Shown piece by piece: positions 46,059 to 53,235 of a stretch of 64,000 nucleotides of DNA. The stretch comes from Pseudonocardia sp. EC080619-01 (GTDB lineage: Bacteria > Actinomycetota > Actinomycetes > Mycobacteriales > Pseudonocardiaceae). The stretch is taken from positions 5,812,501 to 5,876,500 of the forward strand of contig NZ_CP012184.1 in the NCBI RefSeq assembly GCF_001420995.1, written 5' to 3'. Each line of letters opens with the position of its first letter. The first letter of the stretch is position 1. The notes beneath the pieces are model-generated. The model was not told where the DNA came from. It was given only the letters and a program-made list of their open reading frames with translations, and ran no database searches. A program made the translations under genes and the position numbers.

Positions 46059-47597
46059 GTGACCATCCCCGTGCCTGATCATGCCCGCCTCGCCGCGTTG
46101 GCCGAGCACTTCCGGTTCGGCCTGGACGAGTCCGGGGTGGCCGAGTTCCATCCGGCGGTCGGCGCCACGCTGGCGGCGTCGGAGCGCGTGGAGGAGCTGT
46201 ATGCGCGCACCGCGCCGACGCCTCCGCAGCGTGAGACCTGGGCCCCGCCGGAGAACCCGCTCAACGCGTGGGCGGTACGTACGGCGATCACCGGGTCCGA
46301 GAGCGGACCGTTGGCCGGGCGCACGGTCGCGGTCAAGGACAACGTCGCGGTCGCGGGCGTGCCCATGCTCAACGGCTCCTCCTCGCTGGAGGGGTTCGTG
46401 CCGGCCCGCGATGCCACCGTCGTGACGCGGCTGCTCGACGCCGGAGCCACCGTGTCGGGCAAGTCGGTCTGCGAGAACCTCTGCTTCTCGGGTGGGAGCT
46501 TCACCTCGTGGCCCGAGCCGGTGCGCAACCCGTGGGATCCGGCGCGCAATGCCGGGGGGTCGTCGAGTGGCAGCGCGGCGCTGGTCGCGACGGGCGAGGT
46601 CGACCTCGCCGTCGGTGGGGACCAGGGCGGGTCGGTGCGGATCCCGGCGTCGTTCACGGGGATCGTCGGGCACAAACCGACCTTCGGGCTGGTGCCCTAC
46701 ACCGGCGCCTTCCCGATCGAGCAGACCATCGACCACCTCGGTCCGATGACCCGCACGGTGGCCGACGCGGCCCGCATGCTGGACGTCATGGCGGGCGTCG
46801 ACGGCTACGACTCGCGTCAGCCGACGGTTCTCGCCCCGGCCGGCCACCTCGCGGCGCTCGAGCAGGGTGGGGCGGGTCTGCGGATCGGAGTGGTGGCCGA
46901 GGGCTTCGGCACCCCGGTCTCGGTGCCCGGTGTCGATGGCGCCGTCCGCGCTGCGGTCGACGCCCTGTCCGCGGCCGGGCTGTCCGCCGAGGAGGTCTCG
47001 ATCCCGTGGCACCGCGACGCCATGGCGGTGTGGAACGTGATCGCCACCGAGGGTGCGGCCTATCAGATGATCGACGGCAACGGTTACGGGATGGGGGCCT
47101 TCGGCCTCTACGATCCCGAGCTGATCGCCCACTACGCACGCGGTCGCCTCGAGCGCGGTTCCGAGCTGTCGAAGACGGTCAAGCTGGTCGGGCTCTCGGG
47201 GCGCTACACCTACGAGCTCGGCGGCGGTCGCTACTACGCGATGGCCCGCAACCTGTCGTACGAGCTCCGGGCGGCCTACGACGACGCGCTGTCGACCTAC
47301 GACGTGCTCGTGATGCCGACCCTGCCGTACGTGGCGCGCGAGCTCCCGCCCTCCGACGTCCCGCTCGCGGGTTATCTCGACACCGCGTTGTCCATGATCG
47401 GCAACACCGCGCCCTTCGACGTGACCGGGCATCCGGCGTGCAGCGTGCCGGCGGGCCTGGTCGAGGGGCTGCCGGTCGGGATGATGGTGGTCGGCAAGCG
47501 GTTCGACGACGCGACCGTGCTGCGGGTGGCGAACGCCCACGAGCAGCTGGTCGGCGGGTTCCCGGCGCCGAGGAGCGAGGCCTCGGCGACCCGGTGA
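46059..47597 (+). CDS. Amidase of the amidase-signature family (aliphatic/aryl amides)
   Basis: The 512-aa enzyme of the Ser-cisSer-Lys type hydrolyses amides to carboxylic acids. The catalytic Lys is in AVKDN (residue 93), the cis-Ser in NAGGSSSGS (about 168) and the nucleophile in GGDQGGSVRIPAS (Ser 192), the positions being close to those of Rhodococcus amidases that accompany nitrile hydratase. The C-terminal part is of full length. GTG 46059 lies 5 nt after GGAGGAG and is the chosen start; GTG 46053 overlaps that site. The original promoter region has been split by the IS630 element. Confidence 0.92.
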   Translation: MTIPVPDHARLAALAEHFRFGLDESGVAEFHPAVGATLAASERVEELYARTAPTPPQRETWAPPENPLNAWAVRTAITGSESGPLAGRTVAVKDNVAVAGVPMLNGSSSLEGFVPARDATVVTRLLDAGATVSGKSVCENLCFSGGSFTSWPEPVRNPWDPARNAGGSSSGSAALVATGEVDLAVGGDQGGSVRIPASFTGIVGHKPTFGLVPYTGAFPIEQTIDHLGPMTRTVADAARMLDVMAGVDGYDSRQPTVLAPAGHLAALEQGGAGLRIGVVAEGFGTPVSVPGVDGAVRAAVDALSAAGLSAEEVSIPWHRDAMAVWNVIATEGAAYQMIDGNGYGMGAFGLYDPELIAHYARGRLERGSELSKTVKLVGLSGRYTYELGGGRYYAMARNLSYELRAAYDDALSTYDVLVMPTLPYVARELPPSDVPLAGYLDTALSMIGNTAPFDVTGHPACSVPAGLVEGLPVGMMVVGKRFDDATVLRVANAHEQLVGGFPAPRSEASATR

Positions 47598-47636
47598 CCC
47601 TCGGGAAGGGTGGACGCCCGGGTCGAAATCGGAACA

Positions 47637-47654
47637 TGTCGACAGCTGTCGACT
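47637..47654. promoter_or_regulatory. ArsR-regulon operator 2 (before arsR)
   Basis: 18-bp dyad TGTCGACAG-CTGTCGACT, containing the 16-bp perfect palindrome GTCGACAGCTGTCGAC. It ends 16 bp before the regulator's start codon, so binding there would block its own transcription. Confidence 0.75.
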
Positions 47655-47670
47655 GATGTAGGGTCTCCGC

Positions 47671-48030
47671 GTGAGCGCCAACGAGAATGTCGCCTTCGAC
47701 GCCCTCTCGGACCGGGTGCGCCGGCAGATCCTCTCGGTGCTCGGCGAGCGGGGTGAGCTCACGGTGTCCGACATCGCCGACGCCGTCGACGGCGTCGGGC
47801 GTACGACGGTGTCGAGCCACCTGCGGATCCTGCGTACCTCGGGGATCCTGTCCGAACGTCGCGACGGCCGGCGTCGCTACTACATGCTCAATCCCGACGG
47901 TGCGGTGCGTGACGCGTTCCTGTACCTGCAGTCGTTGATGCAGGCCGGGGTCGCACTCGACAAGGCGGACGAGCAGGTCGCAGACTTCGGGTCCCGTCCC
48001 GCGTCCGACGTTCGCCGCGACGTGTCCTAG
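47671..48030 (+). CDS. ArsR-family regulator of the nitrile island
   Basis: The 119-aa regulator has a winged helix-turn-helix of ArsR type (about residues 8-85; LSDRVRRQILSVL, ELTVSDIADAV, TTVSSHLRILRTSGILSERRDGRRRYYMLN). It lacks the ELCVCDL metal-binding cysteines, so it is not a metal sensor; binding of a co-inducer or a partner protein is more likely. It is followed after 16 bp by an SRPBCC-AmiC-like fusion gene. Palindromes before it, before the amidase and before nitrile hydratase suggest a three-promoter regulon. GTG 47671 is the start. Confidence 0.9.
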   Translation: MSANENVAFDALSDRVRRQILSVLGERGELTVSDIADAVDGVGRTTVSSHLRILRTSGILSERRDGRRRYYMLNPDGAVRDAFLYLQSLMQAGVALDKADEQVADFGSRPASDVRRDVS

Positions 48031-48046
48031 ATGGCAGGTGCCTCGT

Positions 48047-49519
48047 GTGAGTACTGCGACGCTCACCGCGGAGTCGGTCGTCGATCTGCCGCCACACGAG
48101 GCCTTCTCCCTGTTCGGTAGTGCCGAGGGCTCGAACTGGTTGTTCGACGCCCGTTGTGACTCGGTGGCCGTGGGTGCGCCGGTCCGGATGACCCTGCCGA
48201 TCGACGCCGACCCGGACCGGCGCCGGGTGGAGCTGCTGGGCACGATGTCCGCGGTGCGTCCCGGCCGGGCGATCGTGATCGACCACGTCCAGCCGTGGCC
48301 GGGACGGATCCGGCTGAGTTTCGTGCCGCAGGCGCCGGGCGTGACCAGGGTCCGGGTCCGGGCCGAGGTGTCCGAGTCCGGCGTGGGATGGCTGGTGCGG
48401 CACCGCGGGATCATCCTGCCCTTTCCCGATGCGGGCGAGCAGACGCTCCGGGTGGGTCTCGTCACGAGCAAGTCGGGGCCGGCGGCGGTCTACTCGATGG
48501 CGACCGAGTACCTGGCCCGGCTGGCGGTCGAGGAGGTCAACGAGGGCGGGGGAGTACGCGGGCGGATGCTCGATCTCGTCGTCGCCGACGACGAGACCGA
48601 CCCCGAGATCGCGGCGATCGAGGCGGGCAGGCTCCGCCGCGCGGGGTGTCATGCCGTCTTCGCGAGCACGACGAGCCAGAGTTTCGCGGCGATCGACGCC
48701 GCGGTCGGCCGCGACGTCCTGGTCGTCCACTCGGTCATGAACGAGCGGGGCAACAGCCGGCGCGGAGCGGCGGTGCAGCTGGGGGAGCGCCCTGACGCCC
48801 AGATCGCGGTGATCGCGGACCGGCTGATGACCACGACCGGGGCTCGCGACTGGTTTCTGGTCGGAGAGCGCTACAGCTGGTCCTACGGTGCGCACCGGGC
48901 GGCCCGCATCGCGGTGCCGCGGGTGAACGGCCGCCTCGTCGGCCAGTCCTACACCTCGGTGGGGACCACCGACTTCTCGCCGGTGATCGAGCAGATCCAG
49001 CGCTCGGGCGCCGACGTCGTGATGTCGTCACTGATCGGCGCCGACGAGGTCGAGTTCGAACGCCAGTGCGCCCGGGCGGGCCTGCGCGACACCACGCGCA
49101 CGCTGTCGCTGGTGATGGACGAGCCGACCCGTGAGCACATCGGCGCCTCGGCGGCCGAGGGCATCTGGACGGCGATGGCCTACTTCCAGGACGTCGCGGC
49201 CGAGGGCAACGACCGGCTCCTCGCGCGGTACCGGGAGCGGTTCGGGCAGTGGGCCCCGCCGGTCTCGACGATCTCGGAGACGGCCTACGAGGCGATCGTG
49301 CAGTACGCCGAGGCGGCCCGGCGCCGTGGGAACGACGGCGATCCGCTGTCCGCCCGGGCGCTGGTGGAACACCTCGAAGGCGTCGACGGCGGGGCGATCG
49401 GTACCCGCAACCTGCTCGCGCCCGCGCTCCATCTCGCGCGGGTCGGCGCGGACGGGGTGAGTGTCTTCGAGGAGGCCGGGTCGGGGACATCCACTCGTAA
49501 CACCTCTATGTGTCGATAG
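48047..49519 (+). CDS. SRPBCC-AmiC-like fusion, putative amide sensor
   Basis: The 490-aa protein is a single continuous frame with two domains. Residues 1-122 form an SRPBCC/AHSA1-like ligand pocket (start TAESVVDLPPHEAFSLFGSAEG; RIRLSFVPQAPGVTRVRVRAEV). Residues about 134-480 are a type-1 periplasmic-binding fold of the AmiC/urea-binding group (LRVGLVTSKSGPAAVYSMATEY at the start, TSTTSQSF-like ligand loop, ADVVMSSLIGADEVEF). No signal peptide or membrane helix is seen, so unlike transporter binding proteins it stays in the cytoplasm, like AmiC. It follows arsR in the same operon and probably senses amides or nitriles. GTG 48047 is used; GTG 48038 is possible. Confidence 0.85.
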   Translation: MSTATLTAESVVDLPPHEAFSLFGSAEGSNWLFDARCDSVAVGAPVRMTLPIDADPDRRRVELLGTMSAVRPGRAIVIDHVQPWPGRIRLSFVPQAPGVTRVRVRAEVSESGVGWLVRHRGIILPFPDAGEQTLRVGLVTSKSGPAAVYSMATEYLARLAVEEVNEGGGVRGRMLDLVVADDETDPEIAAIEAGRLRRAGCHAVFASTTSQSFAAIDAAVGRDVLVVHSVMNERGNSRRGAAVQLGERPDAQIAVIADRLMTTTGARDWFLVGERYSWSYGAHRAARIAVPRVNGRLVGQSYTSVGTTDFSPVIEQIQRSGADVVMSSLIGADEVEFERQCARAGLRDTTRTLSLVMDEPTREHIGASAAEGIWTAMAYFQDVAAEGNDRLLARYRERFGQWAPPVSTISETAYEAIVQYAEAARRRGNDGDPLSARALVEHLEGVDGGAIGTRNLLAPALHLARVGADGVSVFEEAGSGTSTRNTSMCR

Positions 49520-49528
49520 ATATCGACA
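49511..49528. promoter_or_regulatory. ArsR-regulon operator 3 (before nitrile hydratase)
   Basis: 18-bp dyad TGTCGATAG-ATATCGACA overlapping the last codons of the sensor gene, 59 bp before the nitrile hydratase beta start. Symmetry and spacing are the same as in operators 1 and 2. Confidence 0.7.
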
Positions 49529-49587
49529 TTATGTCTGCCCGTGGTTAGTGTCGGCGACCACACCGGGCGACGGAAGGTGCTTGCGAC

Positions 49588-50271
49588 ATGGACGGCGTGC
49601 ACGATCTGGGTGGCCGGCAGGGTTTCGGGCCGATCGATCCGGAGGCCGACGAGCCGGTGTTCCACTCCGACTGGGAGCGCCGGGTGCTGGTGATGTTCCC
49701 GGCGATGGCCGGAGCGGGCGCGTTCAATCTCGACCAGTTCCGGTACGGGATGGAGCAGATCCCGCCGGCGGAGTATCTCGCCTCGACCTACTACGAGCAC
49801 TGGATGCACTCGATGATCCACTGGGGCATCGAGGCGGGGATCTTCGATCCCGAGGATCTCGAACGTCGCACCCGCCACTACCTGGAACACCCCGAGGAGG
49901 CCGCGCCGAAGGCGGCGAAGGCCGACCTGACCGAGGCGCTGCGGCAGCTGATCCCCACCGGCGCCGACTACCGTCGCGAGACCGATTCCGGGCCCGCGTT
50001 CGGCGTGGGCGACCGGGTCCGCGTGCTGGACCACGTCTCGACCATGCACACCCGCCGTGCCGGCTACGTGCGTGGACGGACCGGAGAGATCGTCGCTACC
50101 CACGGCGCCTACGTCTATCCCGACAGCAACGCCGCGGGACTGGGCGAGGACCCCCACCACCTCTACACGGTGCGATTCCGCTCCGAGGAGCTGTGGGGCG
50201 CGGGCGAACCGGGCGCGGCGAACGCGGTCAACCACATCGATCTGTGGGAGCCCTACCTCACCGCGGTCTGA
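49588..50271 (+). CDS. Nitrile hydratase beta subunit
   Basis: The 227-aa beta subunit opens with the family signature MDGVHDLGGRQGFGP, followed by an HSDWERRVLVM segment, a helical centre (YYEHWMHSMIHWGIEAG) and a C-terminal SH3-like barrel starting at FGVGDRVRVLD. Together with alpha it makes the nitrile-to-amide hydratase active site. The gene order beta-alpha-activator is typical of cobalt enzymes of Pseudonocardia and of Rhodococcus high-molecular-mass enzymes. A GAAGG site precedes the ATG. Confidence 0.95.
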   Translation: MDGVHDLGGRQGFGPIDPEADEPVFHSDWERRVLVMFPAMAGAGAFNLDQFRYGMEQIPPAEYLASTYYEHWMHSMIHWGIEAGIFDPEDLERRTRHYLEHPEEAAPKAAKADLTEALRQLIPTGADYRRETDSGPAFGVGDRVRVLDHVSTMHTRRAGYVRGRTGEIVATHGAYVYPDSNAAGLGEDPHHLYTVRFRSEELWGAGEPGAANAVNHIDLWEPYLTAV

Positions 50272-50321
50272 ACCGCTCGCTCCCTTCCTCCCCCTGACAC
50301 CGAGCACATCAGAGGACGATC

Positions 50322-50939
50322 ATGTCACTGCACCACGACCACTCGACGATCACCGAGGACGACCGGATCGCCGCTCGCGTCAAGGCCATGGAGGCGATCC
50401 TGGTCGAGAAGGGAATCATCGGCTCGGACGCGATCGACTACATGTCCTCGGTCTACGAGAACGAGGTCGGCCCGCAGCTCGGGGCGAGGATCGTCGCGCG
50501 GGCGTGGGTCGACGCGGAGTTCAGGTCCCGCCTGCTCTCCGACGCCACCGAGGCGTGCAAGGAGTTGGGTGTCTCGGGCATGCAGGGCGAGGAGATGGTG
50601 GTCCTGGAGAACACGGGCACCGTCCACCACCTCGTGGTCTGCACGCTGTGTTCGTGCTACCCGTGGCCGGTGCTGGGACTCCCCCCGAACTGGTACAAGT
50701 ACCCGGCCTACCGGGCCCGAGCGGTCCGTGATCCGCGCGGCGTGATGGCCGAGTTCGGCCTGGACCTGTCCGAGAGCGTCGAGGTGCAGGTGTGGGACTC
50801 CAGCGCCGAGCTGCGCTACTGGGTGCTGCCCCGGCGCCCCGCCGGCACCGACGGGTGGTCCGAGGACCGGCTCGCCGAGCTGGTCACCCGCGACTCGTTG
50901 ATCGGGGTCGCGGACGTCACCGGCCCGGCCGCGGCGTGA
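50322..50939 (+). CDS. Cobalt-type nitrile hydratase alpha subunit
   Basis: The 205-aa alpha subunit holds the metal site C-T-L-C-S-C at residues 107-112 followed by YPWPVLGLPPNWYKYPAY. Thr in the second place is the cobalt-type signature (iron enzymes have Ser). The three Cys bind Co(III), and two are post-translationally oxidised to sulfinate and sulfenate. The enzyme hydrates nitriles to amides in the cytoplasm. An AGAGGA site lies before the ATG. The next gene overlaps its stop codon by 4 bp. Confidence 0.96.
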   Translation: MSLHHDHSTITEDDRIAARVKAMEAILVEKGIIGSDAIDYMSSVYENEVGPQLGARIVARAWVDAEFRSRLLSDATEACKELGVSGMQGEEMVVLENTGTVHHLVVCTLCSCYPWPVLGLPPNWYKYPAYRARAVRDPRGVMAEFGLDLSESVEVQVWDSSAELRYWVLPRRPAGTDGWSEDRLAELVTRDSLIGVADVTGPAAA

Positions 50940-51370
50940 TCGGGATGGAGCGACTGAACCGGACGCCGTCACCGGAGACCAAGCCGCGGGTCGACTCGCT
51001 GGTCGAGGCCCTGCCCTTCAACGAGGCGATCCCGCGCCGCTCGGGTGATGTCGCGTTCGACCACGCCTGGGAGATCCGGGCCTTCAGCATGACCGTGGCC
51101 CTGCACGAGGAGCTCGGCTTCCCGTGGGCGGAGTTCCAGGACAGGCTCGTCGCCGCCATCCAGGAGTTCGAGTCGGGGCGCCCCGACCTGGAGCACTGGA
51201 GCTACTACGAGCGGTGGATGGCCGCACTCGAGGTCCTCGCGCGCAGCAAGGGCTGGGTCTCGCAGACGGAGCTCGAGCAGCGGACCGAGGAGATCCTCGC
51301 GCTCCCGGCGAACTACATGCACCAGCATGCCGTCCGCGAACCGGTCGCCGTGATCACCGGGGCACGGTGA
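50936..51370 (+). CDS. Nitrile hydratase activator/accessory protein
   Basis: The 144-aa protein resembles the N-terminal half of the nitrile hydratase beta subunit (FDHAWEIRAFSMTVALHEELGFPWAEFQDRL; YYERWMAALEVLARSKGWV), as do the known activators (P14K, P16, NhlE). Such proteins carry the alpha subunit for cobalt loading and cysteine oxidation and then swap it onto beta. GTG 50936 overlaps the alpha stop codon (GTGA), implying coupling; ATG 50945 is the alternative. It is shorter than a beta subunit and has no SH3-like barrel. Confidence 0.88.
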   Translation: MIGMERLNRTPSPETKPRVDSLVEALPFNEAIPRRSGDVAFDHAWEIRAFSMTVALHEELGFPWAEFQDRLVAAIQEFESGRPDLEHWSYYERWMAALEVLARSKGWVSQTELEQRTEEILALPANYMHQHAVREPVAVITGAR

Positions 51371-51618
51371 TGGCCGACGACCTCTCCGAGGACATCGACG
51401 AGGGCGCCGTGAACGCTCATCACGTCGCCGCGATCGCAGCGCTGGCCGGGCTCCCGCTGGAGCCCTCCCGCCTCGCGCCGGTGGCCGCGCTGCTCTCGGC
51501 CTGGATCCCCGGTGCGAACGCGCTGAGTGCCCGGATGCAGTCCGCCGAACTCGACGGGCTGATGCCCGCCGTGGTGTTCACCCGTCCCGGGATCCACGAC
51601 GAGGAGGGCGGGCAGTGA
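51370..51618 (+). CDS. AtzG/GatC-like small partner of the second amidase
   Basis: The 82-aa protein is largely helical with HHVAAIAALAGLPLEPSRLAPVAALLSAW and a C-terminal PAVVFTRPG. This resembles AtzG-like (DUF4089) or GatC-type stabilising subunits of amidase-signature enzymes such as AtzE. It lies between the activator and an amidase gene, overlapping each by 1 and 4 bp, so it is made together with the amidase. The similarity is moderate; it could be another small helical partner. Confidence 0.65.
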   Translation: MADDLSEDIDEGAVNAHHVAAIAALAGLPLEPSRLAPVAALLSAWIPGANALSARMQSAELDGLMPAVVFTRPGIHDEEGGQ

Positions 51619-53072
51619 ACGACGGAGCGGCGGACGACCGGGCGCCGGGTGACGATCTCCTCGACCGCACGCTGACCGAGGTCGCCCACCTGGTCGCTGC
51701 CGGCGAGGTGTCCCCGGTCGAGCTCGTCGAGCGGTCGCTGCGGCGGATCGAGCAGATCGCCGGGACCAACGCGTTCATCTCCGTCGACTCCGACGACGCC
51801 CTGGCCGTGGCCCGGGCGAGCGAGACGATGATCTCCGCCGGTCACCGGATCGGACCGCTGCACGGCGTCCCGGTCGCGCTCAAGGACAACGTCTCCGTCC
51901 GCGACAAGCCCACGACCGCGGGCAGCGCCATCCTGGCCGACCACCGCCCGGCCGAGGACGCGACGGTCACCCGCCGACTGCGGTCGGCGGGAGCGATCAT
52001 CGTCGGCAAGACCAACATGCACGAGTTCGCGTGGGGCGGGACCTCGGCGAACCCGCACTACGGGTTCGTCACCAACCCGTGGGACACCGGCCGGATGCCG
52101 GGTGGATCCAGCGGCGGCTCCGGCGTCGCGGTCGCGACCCGAGCCTGCTTCGGTGCGCTCGGTACCGACACCGGCGGATCGATCCGGCTGCCCGCGGCGC
52201 TCAACGGCATCACCGGGCTGCGTCCGACGATCGGGCGGGTCAGCAACGCAGGCGTGATCCCACTGGCCTGGAGCATGGACACCGTCGGTCCGATGGCCCG
52301 CACCGCGGCGGACTGTGCGGTCATGTTCACCGCGCTGGCCGGTCACGACCCGGCCGATGCCGGTTCGGCCGACCGGGCGGGGGAGGACTACTCCCGCGAT
52401 CTCGGTGCCGGGCTCGACGGGCTCCGGGTCGGGATCATCGAGGGCTACTCCCTGCACCACGTCCAGCCCGCGGTCGACAAGGCGCTGCGCGCGGCACTGG
52501 ACGTCCTCGTCGCCGGCGGCGCCCGCACGAGCGAGGTCTCGATCGCCGACATCGAGGGCAACATCTCCGCCCAGCTCACCGTCGAGGCGTGCGAACCCAG
52601 CACCTACCACCAGCGCTGGTTGCGCGAGCGCCCCGACGACTACGGCGACGACGTCCGGCTCCTGCTCGAGGCGGGGGAGATGCTGCCGGCCACCCAGTAC
52701 CTGCAGGCCCAGCGCTACCGGACGCTGCTGCGCTCGCAGACCCTCGCCGCGCTGTCGCGGGTGGACCTGCTGGTGTGTCCGACCCTGCCCTTCACCGCGA
52801 CCCCGCTCGGGGAGGTGACCGTCGAGATCGATCCGGGACGACCGGAGGACATGCTCTCGGCGATCATGCAGTTCACCGGGTTGCCGTCGCTGACCGGTCT
52901 GCCGGCGATCAGCGTGCCCTGCGGCTTCGACGATGCGGGACTGCCCATCGGTATGCAGCTGATCGGCCGTCCGTTCGCGGAGTCGACACTGCTGCGGGCC
53001 GCGGCCGGGTTCCAGGCGGGCACCGGGTTCCACACTGCGGCCCCCCGGGTCGGGCGGGACCGAGCCCGGTAG
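51615..53072 (+). CDS. Second amidase, AtzE/GatA-like
   Basis: The 485-aa amidase-signature hydrolase has the catalytic Lys in VALKDN (residue 90), the cis-Ser in MPGGSSGGSG (about 166) and the nucleophile in GTDTGGSIRLPAA (Ser 189). It belongs to a different branch from the amidase at 46059, closer to GatA/AtzE proteins, which work with a small GatC/AtzG-like subunit; such a gene directly precedes it with a GTGA overlap. It should hydrolyse the amide made by nitrile hydratase or a more complex amide. Confidence 0.9.
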   Translation: MNDGAADDRAPGDDLLDRTLTEVAHLVAAGEVSPVELVERSLRRIEQIAGTNAFISVDSDDALAVARASETMISAGHRIGPLHGVPVALKDNVSVRDKPTTAGSAILADHRPAEDATVTRRLRSAGAIIVGKTNMHEFAWGGTSANPHYGFVTNPWDTGRMPGGSSGGSGVAVATRACFGALGTDTGGSIRLPAALNGITGLRPTIGRVSNAGVIPLAWSMDTVGPMARTAADCAVMFTALAGHDPADAGSADRAGEDYSRDLGAGLDGLRVGIIEGYSLHHVQPAVDKALRAALDVLVAGGARTSEVSIADIEGNISAQLTVEACEPSTYHQRWLRERPDDYGDDVRLLLEAGEMLPATQYLQAQRYRTLLRSQTLAALSRVDLLVCPTLPFTATPLGEVTVEIDPGRPEDMLSAIMQFTGLPSLTGLPAISVPCGFDDAGLPIGMQLIGRPFAESTLLRAAAGFQAGTGFHTAAPRVGRDRAR

Positions 53073-53212
53073 CTGCACTGCTCGGCGTCGAGGCGGCCGT
53101 AGACGGCGAGGCGGAATCCCAGGTGCGCCACTTCGAACTCCTGGCCGTTCTCGCGGGCCAGGTGCAGGCACTCGGTGGTCGCGGCGACGGTACGTGGAGC
53201 CGTTCGGTACAC
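53073..53212 (-). pseudogene. Possible gene remnant
   Basis: Minus-strand reading of the gap between the amidase and uxaC gives about 46 codons with good actinobacterial codon bias (high G+C third positions) and protein-like content, for example NGQEFEVAHLGFRLAVYGRLDAEQC. There is no stop codon at the end near 53073: the frame runs on into the amidase antisense. The family is not recognised. It may be the stub of a gene cut by rearrangement or chance coding-like DNA. Confidence 0.25.
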
Positions 53213-53235
53213 CCGGCTCGCCCCGCCGCGTCTGC

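Noticed and set aside
44851-53072. Nitrile island as a composite transposon
   Set aside because: Only one insertion sequence copy is present, and it lies inside the regulon, not at both ends.
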